Assembly: GCA_023420115.1 (NCBI GenBank)
Contig: JAEZWR010000006.1
Coordinates: forward strand, 62,001-126,000
Source of the DNA: Bacillota bacterium
GTDB taxonomy: Bacteria; Bacillota; Clostridia; Saccharofermentanales; Fastidiosipilaceae
Direction: 5' to 3'
Length of the DNA stretch: 64,000 bases
The notes under the pieces are model-generated. The model was given only the letters and a program-made list of their open reading frames with translations, searched no databases and was not told where the DNA came from. Positions 1 through 7,940 of the stretch are shown here, piece by piece. Made by a program: the position numbers and the translations under genes. The first letter of the stretch is position 1. Each line of letters begins with the position of its first letter.

Positions 1-441
1 ACTATGTGCGGATTTTTTTAACCTATCTTTTACTTCATCCCACAGGGCGGCATCACGGAGTGCTTTTTCTACTATTTCATCTAAAATAATTCTTTTCGTA
101 ATTCCATGCGTCCTCGGCCCGTAGGCAACATTATCATAGATACTCATAGGAAAGGGATTCGGTTTTTGAAAAACCATACCTATAGATTTTCTAAGCTGAT
201 TAACATTAACGCTCCTGTCAAAAATATCACAATCGTTATATCGAAGCTCGCCAGTCACCTTTACATTTAAAATAAGATCGTTCATACGATTTAAGGTCTT
301 AAGAAAAGTCGACTTTCCACAACCTGAAGGTCCAATCAAGGCAGTGATACAATTTCTTGGAATATCAATATTGATATTTTTCAGCACTTGATGCTCCCCG
401 TACCACAAACATAAATCATCTACGGTTAAGATAGGATTCAT
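1..441 (-). CDS. pstB: Phosphate ABC transporter ATP-binding protein PstB (partial, 3' end outside window)
   Basis: This is the ATPase that powers high-affinity phosphate import through PstCA at the cytoplasmic face of the membrane. The visible 147 residues contain Walker A (GPSGCGKST, residues 37-45) and the Q-loop region FQKPNPFPMS that is typical of PstB. The ABC signature, Walker B and H-loop lie beyond the window edge. The start ATG at 441 overlaps the pstA stop in an ATGA arrangement, so translation is probably coupled to pstA. It is the last visible gene of a pstS-C-A-B operon. The family call is firm; only completeness is unknown. Confidence 0.96.
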   Translation of the reverse strand, partial: MNPILTVDDLCLWYGEHQVLKNINIDIPRNCITALIGPSGCGKSTFLKTLNRMNDLILNVKVTGELRYNDCDIFDRSVNVNQLRKSIGMVFQKPNPFPMSIYDNVAYGPRTHGITKRIILDEIVEKALRDAALWDEVKDRLKKSAHS

Positions 442-1295
442 TTATTTCTCCCCTCCGCTAAACTTTTTTCCAATAAACTAACTGAAAAATTAATTATTAT
501 AGCCAGAATCATCAATATGGCTGCAATTGCAAAAGCTACGCCAAACTCTCCTTGCTCTTTCGCATATACATACAAGGCAACAGTCAAAGTTGCACCTGGA
601 GATTTCAGACCATCAAACAGACCGTGAATTGAATGGGCAAATCCAGCAGTAAAAAGCAGCGCTGCAGACTCTCCTAACACCCTACCCACGGACAAAATAC
701 AAGCTGTAAGCACCCCCGTCATACAAGATGGCAGTACAACAGTTCGAATAACTCTCCATTTCCCAGCACCTAAACCAAAGGCTGCTTCTCGATATGATAG
801 GGGGACGTTTTTTAGACTTTCTTGTGTTGTTCTCACAACTGTTGGCAAATTCATAATAACTAGGGTCAAAGCCCCTGCAAGAAGCGAGGTTCCAATTCTA
901 TTAGAGAATAGAAGCATCCCGACCAGACCGTAGATAATCGACGGTATCCCCGACAGTGTTTCGCTAGCATACTCAATAATCCCAACAAGTCTCTTATTAC
1001 TGGCGTACTCCGTCAAATAAATTGCCGCTCCCACCCCTATAGGCAGAACAATTACCAAGGTTGCAAGAACCACATAAATAGTATTTAGAATATCTGGTAA
1101 TATCCCGTATTTGTCACTGAGATAACTGGGCTCTGTAGACAGAAGTTGCCAACTAATATTTGGCAAACCTATTCTAAATACATAAATAATCATGAATAAA
1201 ATTAAAGAAACTGTCAGCAAGACCGAAACTAACATCGCTATTTTTGCTAAGATAATAAAAATTTTTCTATTCAAAGATATCGACTTATTTAGCAT
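438..1295 (-). CDS. pstA: Phosphate ABC transporter permease PstA
   Basis: Membrane permease that pairs with PstC to carry inorganic phosphate across the membrane. The 285-residue protein has an N-terminal membrane segment (about residues 15-38) and five further hydrophobic stretches. The cytoplasmic coupling loop that docks on PstB is recognisable in SYREAAFGLGAGKWRVIRTV. Length is normal for the family. It starts 3 bases after pstC ends and its stop overlaps the pstB start by 4 bases, so the genes are co-transcribed. The Shine-Dalgarno is weak, which fits coupling to pstC. Confidence 0.95.
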   Translation of the reverse strand: MLNKSISLNRKIFIILAKIAMLVSVLLTVSLILFMIIYVFRIGLPNISWQLLSTEPSYLSDKYGILPDILNTIYVVLATLVIVLPIGVGAAIYLTEYASNKRLVGIIEYASETLSGIPSIIYGLVGMLLFSNRIGTSLLAGALTLVIMNLPTVVRTTQESLKNVPLSYREAAFGLGAGKWRVIRTVVLPSCMTGVLTACILSVGRVLGESAALLFTAGFAHSIHGLFDGLKSPGATLTVALYVYAKEQGEFGVAFAIAAILMILAIIINFSVSLLEKSLAEGRNK

Positions 1296-1298
1296 AAA

Positions 1299-2171
1299 TT
1301 AGTTCTTTCTACTTTTGAGGAAGCAATTAAGCAAAGCATTTATTATCATTATGAAAATAAATAAAACTAGTGCAATTGAGAAAAGTGCCTGCCTTTGTAA
1401 GCCTCCTGCATATGACATTTCACTCGCAACAGCAGTTGTCAAAAATCTAACACTTTGAAAAAGCGAATCTGGCATATTGGCAACATTCCCTGCCACCATC
1501 AAAACAGCCATGGCCTCTCCGATTGCTCGACCGATTCCCAATACAATCGCTGTGACAATTCCCTTTCTAGCCGCCGGCAGTGATACCTTGAAATATGTTT
1601 CCTCTGGAGTAGCACCGAGTGCCATTGATGCTTCCTCATATTCTCTAGGAACTGCCTCAAGCGAAGCTGTTGCAATTTTAATAATAGTTGGCAAAATCAT
1701 AATCGCCAAAACAATAATAGCTGCAAATAAACTAGCTCCATCTGGAATTTTAAATACTCTCTGAATAGTAGGGACTAGGAATAACATACCAACCAAACCA
1801 TAGACTACAGATGGAATTCCTGCTAATAAACTTATGGCTACTTGCAGAATATTTCTTATCCTTTGATTCGCTATCTTGGATAAATAAATAGCACTCAAAA
1901 TTCCAAGCGGAACACCGATTAATATAGCTCCAAAAGTTCCATAAACACTTGTTAAAATAAAAGGCAGGATTCCATACTGAGGTCTTGCAGCCGTCGCTTG
2001 CCACTTCGTTCCGAAAAGAAAATTAACTAAACCAATTTTATGTATAGCAGGTAGACCAGATATTATCAAATAGGCAGATATCAAGATAACAAAGATTATC
2101 GTCAGCATTCCCATGATAAAGAAAATAGCATGGACAAGGCGTTCAAGCATAAATATATTTTGTTTTTTCAT
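1299..2171 (-). CDS. pstC: Phosphate ABC transporter permease PstC
   Basis: Second permease subunit of the Pst phosphate importer, 290 residues. There is an N-terminal membrane helix (about 12-38), an extracytoplasmic segment that includes the PQYGILPFILTS motif typical of PstC, and a coupling loop around EYEEASMALGATPEETYFKV. It follows pstS by 21 bases and precedes pstA by 3. The start has only a weak purine-rich site upstream, consistent with coupling to pstS. PstC and PstA were told apart by operon order and by the family-specific N-terminal segment. Confidence 0.94.
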   Translation of the reverse strand: MKKQNIFMLERLVHAIFFIMGMLTIIFVILISAYLIISGLPAIHKIGLVNFLFGTKWQATAARPQYGILPFILTSVYGTFGAILIGVPLGILSAIYLSKIANQRIRNILQVAISLLAGIPSVVYGLVGMLFLVPTIQRVFKIPDGASLFAAIIVLAIMILPTIIKIATASLEAVPREYEEASMALGATPEETYFKVSLPAARKGIVTAIVLGIGRAIGEAMAVLMVAGNVANMPDSLFQSVRFLTTAVASEMSYAGGLQRQALFSIALVLFIFIMIINALLNCFLKSRKN

Positions 2172-2192
2172 AATCTCAGCATGCTACCCAAG

Positions 2193-2999
2193 TCAGTTTG
2201 CTGGAACTACTCCAGCCTTTTGTATAATATCATGTGCTTCTTCACTTGTTATCATGTCAAAGAAGCTCTTTGCGGAAGCACCAAGCTCACTTCCTTGCTT
2301 TGTTATCAAAAGAAAGGGCCTTTGAATTACATAACTAGCATCCTTGATGGTCTCATTGCTAGGTAAAATTCCATCAATCTTTAACACCTTTACATTATCT
2401 TTAATACTAGCGATTGATGCATATCCTATTGCAAGTGAATTTTGAGAAACACTCGTAATTACATCACCGGTTGAGGTCAATTCTTGCCTATATTTACATT
2501 TATCTTTAGTACCAGTTATTGTTTCAAAGCCGTCCCTAGTTCCAGATCCCGCTTCTCTCCCAATTAAAACTATTTCATCATCACTTCCGCCTAGCTCAGA
2601 CCAATTCTTAATTTCTCCTCGATATATCTTTGCTACCTCATCAACACTTAAGTCAGAGACCTTATTTTCAGGATTAACAATAATCGCAATACCGTCATAT
2701 GCTAGTGCCGTCTCAATTAGTCCAGCATCTTTCTCCTCTTGTTTTAAATTGCGGGATGAAAGACCAATATCACAACGACCCTCTTGAACTGCTTTTATTC
2801 CCGCACCAGAACCAGTTGGGTTATAAGTAAATTTTATTCCCGTCTTATTTTGAAAAGCTTCGCCAAGTGCTCCGATTACTTTCTCCATAGATGTAGAACC
2901 ATCTGTTGATACCAAATCAGTTGATGTCTCTCTCTGACAAGCCGTCATAAATGAAAGTGTTGCCAACAAAACTACCATACTAAGAATTAACTTTTTCAT
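2193..2999 (-). CDS. pstS: Phosphate-binding lipoprotein PstS
   Basis: Extracytoplasmic phosphate receptor for the Pst transporter. The 268-residue protein begins with a lipoprotein signal peptide ending in a lipobox at FMTAC, with the lipidated Cys at residue 21. Phosphate-binding signatures follow: STDGSTSMEKVI near the N-terminus, the TGSGAGIKAVQEG stretch, and IGREAGSGTRDGFE in the second lobe. It is the first gene of the operon, and AAGGAG sits 5-6 bases before the ATG. A candidate PhoP-type operator lies about 70-110 bases upstream. This is a clear lipoprotein, unlike the other substrate-binding proteins in this window. Confidence 0.95.
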   Translation of the reverse strand: MKKLILSMVVLLATLSFMTACQRETSTDLVSTDGSTSMEKVIGALGEAFQNKTGIKFTYNPTGSGAGIKAVQEGRCDIGLSSRNLKQEEKDAGLIETALAYDGIAIIVNPENKVSDLSVDEVAKIYRGEIKNWSELGGSDDEIVLIGREAGSGTRDGFETITGTKDKCKYRQELTSTGDVITSVSQNSLAIGYASIASIKDNVKVLKIDGILPSNETIKDASYVIQRPFLLITKQGSELGASAKSFFDMITSEEAHDIIQKAGVVPAN

Positions 3000-3053
3000 T
3001 TTTTCTCCTTTTTCTTATTTGCATTTTCACTTAATTCTTTATGTACTCCTCTT

Positions 3054-3108
3054 AGTTTATTCACGCTTTGTCAAATCAGAAGTACAAGTTATGTGAAATT
3101 CATGTCAA
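3054..3108 (-). promoter_or_regulatory. Candidate Pho box and promoter of the pst operon
   Basis: On the minus strand, TTGACA (3108-3103) and TTCACA (3097-3092) lie exactly 11 bases apart. A weaker half-site follows near 3087-3082, and another TTGACA lies at 3074-3069. Repeats of TTNACA at an 11-base period are the known form of PhoP operators in Bacillus. A possible -10 hexamer TAAACT (3059-3054) follows close behind the repeats, as at PhoP-activated promoters. Regulation by phosphate starvation is inferred; no PhoPR genes are visible here. Confidence 0.5.
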
Positions 3109-3192
3109 ATATAGATATGGTTTAAGTTTGGAAGAAAAAACAAATCTTATATGCTAATTGATGAAGTTGATGAAATTGACAAGTTGATGAAT

Positions 3193-3224
3193 AAAAAAAA
3201 GAGAAACTATAAGTTTCTCTTTTC
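3193..3224 (-). terminator. Rho-independent terminator of the oligopeptide permease operon
   Basis: Minus strand hairpin GAGAAACT-TAT-AGTTTCTC followed by eight T, placed just after the oppF stop. The A-tract on the other side could also let it act on the plus strand. Confidence 0.85.
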
Positions 3225-3246
3225 ATTCTTATAAGATATTTTTCTA

Positions 3247-4236
3247 TTATTTTAATATATTACGCACATCAAAATCTTCGCGCTCTTTTCGCAGATGCTC
3301 GTATCTATTTTTATAGAAAGCAACTTCAGAATCAGTACAAAAAACAAAGTGGGAATTTTCAATCTCATGCAGACTCATCTTCTCACCATTCTCTGACTCC
3401 TTGTGTTCATAAACAATCAGATCCTTAGACTTCTCAATACGGGGATCAGGAATAGGAACAGACTGAAGCAAAGATCTCGTATATGGATGAAGAGGATAAG
3501 CAAATAATTCTTCTGTTTCTGCAATCTCAACTATTTCACCCTTGCGAATTACCGCAATACGGTCAGAGAAATAACGTACAACAGATAAATCATGTGCGAT
3601 GAAAAGATAAGTAAGTCCACGTTCTTTTTGGAACTTATTGAGCAAATTCAATACCTGAGCACGTATTGATACATCAAGTGCAGAAATTGGCTCATCAGCA
3701 ATTATAAATTCTGGCTCCATTACTATTGCTCTAGCAATACCAATTCTCTGTCTCTGTCCACCAGAAAATTCGTGAGGATATCTTGTCTTATGTTCTGGCA
3801 ATAGGCCAACAGAACTTAGAACTTCATCTACCTTTTCTTCACGTTCTTTTTCATCTTTATATAATTTAAAATTGTCCAAACCCTCAGCTACACAGTAGTC
3901 AACAGTTGCTCTTTCATTAAGAGAAGCCGCAGGATCTTGGAAAATCATCTGCATATCTTTAACAAGTTGCCTATCTTCTTCTTTGGATAACTTGCAATTA
4001 ATTTTCTTTCCCTTAAATAAAATATCGCCATTGGAACTCTCATTCAGACCCAAAATTGTACGTCCTATTGTGGTCTTACCCGAGCCTGACTCGCCAACTA
4101 GAGCAAAAGTTTCACCTTTAAAAATCTGGAAGCTGACATCATTTACTGCCTCTACAGCCTTTTTCCCATTGACAAATCTCACCGAAAGATTCTTAACGTC
4201 CAAAAGTACTTCGCGCTCATTAATCTTCTCTGTCAC
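3247..4236 (-). CDS. oppF: Oligopeptide ABC transporter ATP-binding protein OppF/AmiF
   Basis: One of two ATPases that drive oligopeptide import. Motifs in order are Walker A GESGSGKTT, Q-loop FQDPAASLN, signature SGGQRQRIGIARA, Walker B FIIADEPIS and the H-loop IAHDLS. The C-terminal YPLHPYTRSLLQSVP region is typical of OppD/OppF ATPases. A GTG start is chosen because AAAGGAGGGG sits 6 bases upstream. It overlaps the end of oppD by 17 bases and is the last gene before the terminator. Length is 329 residues, normal for OppF. The C-terminal 40 residues are more divergent. Confidence 0.95.
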   Translation of the reverse strand: MTEKINEREVLLDVKNLSVRFVNGKKAVEAVNDVSFQIFKGETFALVGESGSGKTTIGRTILGLNESSNGDILFKGKKINCKLSKEEDRQLVKDMQMIFQDPAASLNERATVDYCVAEGLDNFKLYKDEKEREEKVDEVLSSVGLLPEHKTRYPHEFSGGQRQRIGIARAIVMEPEFIIADEPISALDVSIRAQVLNLLNKFQKERGLTYLFIAHDLSVVRYFSDRIAVIRKGEIVEIAETEELFAYPLHPYTRSLLQSVPIPDPRIEKSKDLIVYEHKESENGEKMSLHEIENSHFVFCTDSEVAFYKNRYEHLRKEREDFDVRNILK

Positions 4237-5299
4237 TGTAAACCCCTCCTTTTGATGTCAAAGCCAGCATTTTTTCATGTAGATTCCTTATAAGTGCAGG
4301 TTTCTCCACCTTTGGAGCTCTGGAATCTAGAAGCCATGTTTTGGCAAAGTGAGTATCACTGACCTTAAACATGGGCGGAGCTTTTTCAAAATCAACCTTC
4401 AAAGCATACTCACTTCGAGGAGCGAAGCCATCACCTTTAATTGTTTGGAATAATGATGGCGGTGTACCTGGGATTGCAAAAAGATCTGAATTCTGATCAC
4501 CGAGCTGCGGCAATGAAGAAAGTAGCCCCCATGTGTAAGGGTGACGAGGATCGTAGAATATTTCATCTACTGTACCAATCTCTACAATCTCACCGGCGTA
4601 CATAACTGCAACAATATCGGCAACGTTAGCAACAACACCTAGGTCATGGGTAATATAGATTGTTGTGAAACCATATTCCTGAGAAAGCTCCTTGATCAGG
4701 TTAATAATCTGTGCCTGTGTTGTAACATCAAGTGCTGTGGTTGGCTCATCGCAGATAAGAATCTCTGGTCTACAAGCAAGCGCAATAGCAATAACAATTC
4801 TCTGTCTCATTCCACCGGAATATTGGAAAGGATATTCATCATAACGTTGCTCTGGATCATGGAGACCGACCCTACGCATCAAGTCAATCGCCATTTTTTT
4901 TGCTTCGGCCTTTGATTTTTTCTGATGTTTGATAATAACCTCAGAAATTTGGTAACCAATTGTTCTAACTGGATTCAATGATGTAAGCGGATCTTGGAAT
5001 ACAGTAGCAATCTTCCTACCTCGTATTTCTAGCCACTCTTTATCCTTTGAGAAGCTGGCAAGATCTTTTCCATCGTAATATATATGACCATTACTAACTC
5101 GACCATTTTGCTCAAGCATACCAGTGAAGGTCTTCGTGAATACGGACTTACCCGAACCCGACTCACCAACTATAGCAACAACCTTATCACGTTCAAAATC
5201 CATAGATACGTTTCTTATTGCTGTCAATTCACGATCGCGAACCTTAAATTTAACTTCGAGATCACGAACTCTTAATATGTACTTATCATTATTTTCCAT
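4220..5299 (-). CDS. oppD: Oligopeptide ABC transporter ATP-binding protein OppD/AmiE
   Basis: Second ATPase of the oligopeptide importer, 359 residues, close to the size of pneumococcal AmiE. It shows Walker A GESGSGKSV, Q-loop FQDPLTSLNPV, signature YSGGMRQRIVIAIA, Walker B ILICDEPTT and the H-loop ITHDLG. The C-terminal oligopeptide-transporter extension is visible in PRHPYTWGLLSSLP and the IPGTPPSL motif. It lies 15 bases after oppC with AGAGGTG before the ATG. It is distinguished from OppF by that IPGTPP motif and by gene order. Confidence 0.95.
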   Translation of the reverse strand: MENNDKYILRVRDLEVKFKVRDRELTAIRNVSMDFERDKVVAIVGESGSGKSVFTKTFTGMLEQNGRVSNGHIYYDGKDLASFSKDKEWLEIRGRKIATVFQDPLTSLNPVRTIGYQISEVIIKHQKKSKAEAKKMAIDLMRRVGLHDPEQRYDEYPFQYSGGMRQRIVIAIALACRPEILICDEPTTALDVTTQAQIINLIKELSQEYGFTTIYITHDLGVVANVADIVAVMYAGEIVEIGTVDEIFYDPRHPYTWGLLSSLPQLGDQNSDLFAIPGTPPSLFQTIKGDGFAPRSEYALKVDFEKAPPMFKVSDTHFAKTWLLDSRAPKVEKPALIRNLHEKMLALTSKGGVYSDRED

Positions 5300-5314
5300 A
5301 TATCGTCACCTCTC

Positions 5315-6313
5315 TTACATCATATGTGTTCTCGGATCACTTGCGTCAGCTAAGGTCTGACCAACTATATATAGTGATACAGATATCAGAGCTGTGACTA
5401 TGAGCGGAATTACAAATAAATATGGGGCAGATTGCATATGTTTAGAGCTGGTCTGAACAACTCTTCCAAGTGAAGCAACCTTCTCTGAAAGACCGACACC
5501 GATATAGCTTAGGAATACTTCATATGAAATATATGAAGGGATATCTCTGGATAAAACTGTCATAAGTACAGAGATAAGGTATGGGAAAATATTGTGCTTG
5601 ATAATCTTAGCTGTGGATGAACCCAAGCACTTAGATGCCATATTATATTCTCTGTCACGTCTAATCATAACCTGAACTCTGACAAAGTATGCAGTTCCAA
5701 TCCAAGAAGTACATGACAAGGCAAAAATCAACTGCCATACGCCTGCACCGAGCGTGAAGCTTAAAACCATAACAATCAATGTAAAGGGAACATTGGCTAC
5801 GATGTTATAGACTTCGATCATAACCATATCGACACGTTTGGAGAAACCCCACCACATACCTACAATAACACCAATTATCATTGTAATAGTGGTTGCAGTA
5901 ACAGCAATAAACAAGCTCGTTCTTGCACCGGCCCACACCATGCTAAACATATCGCGTCCAACATCATCGGTTCCGAACCAGTGTTGCCAAGTAGGTCTTT
6001 TAAACCACTGAGATCTATCATTAATATGCTGAACATTCATGTGATCATAACCTGAAATAAGTGGGTGAATAATTGACATACAGACAATTGCCACAAATAT
6101 GAACAACATAAATATTGCTACTTTTGAAGAGAAGAATCGTCTAGCTACACTCTTCCAATATGAGTAATGTGGGCTGACAATTACTTCAGTATTTCTTTCA
6201 TCAACTTCCTCATGAACGAATAAACTATCATCGATGCTGGCATCGCCATTCTCTCCAGCTGGAATGAAATTATTCATTTCAAGAAGATCTCTATTCTCGT
6301 TAACTTCACTCAT
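5315..6313 (-). CDS. oppC: Oligopeptide ABC transporter permease OppC/AmiD
   Basis: Inner-membrane permease of the oligopeptide importer. The 332-residue protein has a hydrophilic, acidic N-terminal tail of about 65 residues, one membrane helix (about 69-90), and then the five-helix transport domain. The tail is followed by the FGTDDVGRDMFS motif characteristic of OppC/DppC, and the coupling loop lies around REYNMASKCLGSSTAKIIKH. Its ATG overlaps the oppB stop as ATGA, and GGAGGGG is well placed. The long acidic tail (residues 1-50) resembles that of Ami-type permeases. Confidence 0.94.
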   Translation of the reverse strand: MSEVNENRDLLEMNNFIPAGENGDASIDDSLFVHEEVDERNTEVIVSPHYSYWKSVARRFFSSKVAIFMLFIFVAIVCMSIIHPLISGYDHMNVQHINDRSQWFKRPTWQHWFGTDDVGRDMFSMVWAGARTSLFIAVTATTITMIIGVIVGMWWGFSKRVDMVMIEVYNIVANVPFTLIVMVLSFTLGAGVWQLIFALSCTSWIGTAYFVRVQVMIRRDREYNMASKCLGSSTAKIIKHNIFPYLISVLMTVLSRDIPSYISYEVFLSYIGVGLSEKVASLGRVVQTSSKHMQSAPYLFVIPLIVTALISVSLYIVGQTLADASDPRTHMM

Positions 6314-7803
6314 TTACGTGTCCCCTCCTTTACATTTAGAGAAATTCTAGGATCCATTACTGTCAGCAAAATATCTCCGATAAATACTGAGAGAACAGAT
6401 AATGTAGTAAAGATGAATGTCAATGTAATAACCATATTGTTGTTAGCACCATTAATTGCATCTGGTAACATTTTTCCCATACCAGGGACAGCAAAGATAG
6501 ACTCTGTAATTACCGCACCTGATAGAGCCAAAATAATTGATCCAGGTATACCATTTACAATTGGGATAACAGCATTTTTAAATATATGTCTCTGTGAAAT
6601 CTCTTTACTGGATAGACCCTTTGACCTTGCAAATTTAACATAATCTGCTGATGACTGATCAACCATATATCGACGAATCCACATCATCAAACCTGGAGTA
6701 CCTAAAATTCCCAAAATTAAGATTGGCAAAATATATGATCTCACATCAAAGAAACCAAATTGAGGGAACTTGTCAGGTAAACCGAAGCCAAAACCAATAT
6801 ATTTTAAGAAGAAAATCAATGCCAACGAAGGCAATGCAAGAATTAAATTAATATAAACAATACCGATCTTATCGATTAATTTACCCTTATTTCTTGCCAT
6901 AGCTATACCCATTGGAACAGCAATTAAGTATGCAATTATAAGAGATAAAATACCCATAATATATGAAGTTCCAACCATCGATGGAGCCTCACCAAAAGAA
7001 CTGGCATCTGCATAAGGATCATCTCCGAACTTTTTCTCATCGAGATGATCGCGTGTAAACTTATACTTTCTTGAATGCTGATCTATCGGACTTTTTGAAA
7101 TCTCACCTGAAGGGAAAAGTTGCTCAACCTTAACTTTCTTTCCTTGTGGCTCCGTTATAACAGCTAAAGTATGACGACCACTGTGTTGTGGATAGGACTC
7201 ACCAAAATTCAACTTGATAAAATTCTGATGAATAAAGGGGAATGACTTATTGAAATAAATTTGATATTTATATTCGCAACCACTACATGCCAAGGCATAT
7301 ACGCCATTATGGTCTTTTTCAATTGAATAACCACGAGGCAAATCAGGATTAGATGGATCTTGAATCTTGTTAGGATGATCAATTTGGATCAGTTGACTGA
7401 AAAAGCCACCAACTAATTCAAAAACGCTACGATATTTATAGGCAAAAACTTGACCATTCAAATCGCCAGGAGCTGTTAATTCACGAATTGTATACCCCTT
7501 ATCTCTATACACTTGGAGAACACGTTCGTATTCCTCGTCTCCAGCTTCATGGTCAGCAGCACGATCTTTAGACTCATTCGCAAACATATCACTTAAAGTC
7601 TGATAATCTAAATAACCTTGAGTTTCCAATTTATTGTACTCGTATACAATCTTCTTATTGCCCTGTAATTTACGATAGGCTTCATCCTGTTCAAAAATCT
7701 TATTGGTAGGAACTAATTTATAAACCAATAAAACTACAATTCCGATGACTACAACTATCGACAAGATCGACTTTAGCAATCGAATGAGTATATATCTTGC
7801 CAC
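6310..7803 (-). CDS. oppB: Oligopeptide ABC transporter permease OppB/AmiC, long extracellular-loop type
   Basis: Permease partner of OppC. At 497 residues it is far longer than enterobacterial OppB (about 306) but matches pneumococcal AmiC (about 498). The extra length is an extracytoplasmic domain between the first helix (about 11-30) and the second (about 280-302). The coupling loop DYVKFARSKGLSSKEISQRH lies at about 388-407. Two cysteines, C173 and C176, sit in the extracytoplasmic domain. The start is GTG, with AGGAGG 12 bases upstream and no closer in-frame alternative. A large hairpin separates it from the upstream binding-protein gene, probably lowering its expression relative to that gene. 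Confidence 0.94.
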   Translation of the reverse strand: MARYILIRLLKSILSIVVVIGIVVLLVYKLVPTNKIFEQDEAYRKLQGNKKIVYEYNKLETQGYLDYQTLSDMFANESKDRAADHEAGDEEYERVLQVYRDKGYTIRELTAPGDLNGQVFAYKYRSVFELVGGFFSQLIQIDHPNKIQDPSNPDLPRGYSIEKDHNGVYALACSGCEYKYQIYFNKSFPFIHQNFIKLNFGESYPQHSGRHTLAVITEPQGKKVKVEQLFPSGEISKSPIDQHSRKYKFTRDHLDEKKFGDDPYADASSFGEAPSMVGTSYIMGILSLIIAYLIAVPMGIAMARNKGKLIDKIGIVYINLILALPSLALIFFLKYIGFGFGLPDKFPQFGFFDVRSYILPILILGILGTPGLMMWIRRYMVDQSSADYVKFARSKGLSSKEISQRHIFKNAVIPIVNGIPGSIILALSGAVITESIFAVPGMGKMLPDAINGANNNMVITLTFIFTTLSVLSVFIGDILLTVMDPRISLNVKEGTRK

Positions 7804-7867
7804 TTTCTATCACATCCTCCTAGTATCAATTAGTTGTGCAAGTCATAAATTATACACTAATTTATCA

Positions 7868-7919
7868 ATATATTTGAATATGAGCGACTACTTTAAATAG
7901 CCGCCCCTTTCAAATATAT
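7868..7919 (-). promoter_or_regulatory. Large hairpin between the binding-protein gene and oppB
   Basis: Arms of 11 bases (7868-7878 and 7909-7919) pair perfectly. Inside them a GC-rich stem, GCGGCTA against TAGTCGC with one G-U pair, closes a 7-base loop. No long T-tract follows, so it is more likely a partial terminator or mRNA-stabilising structure than a full stop. It lies 22 bases after the binding-protein stop codon. Confidence 0.7.
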
Positions 7920-7940
7920 AATAATTTCTAATAATAATTA

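Noticed and set aside
3131..3192. Repeated TTGATGAA words near the end of the opp operon
   Set aside because: Only three short AT-rich copies in a low-complexity stretch; likely chance.
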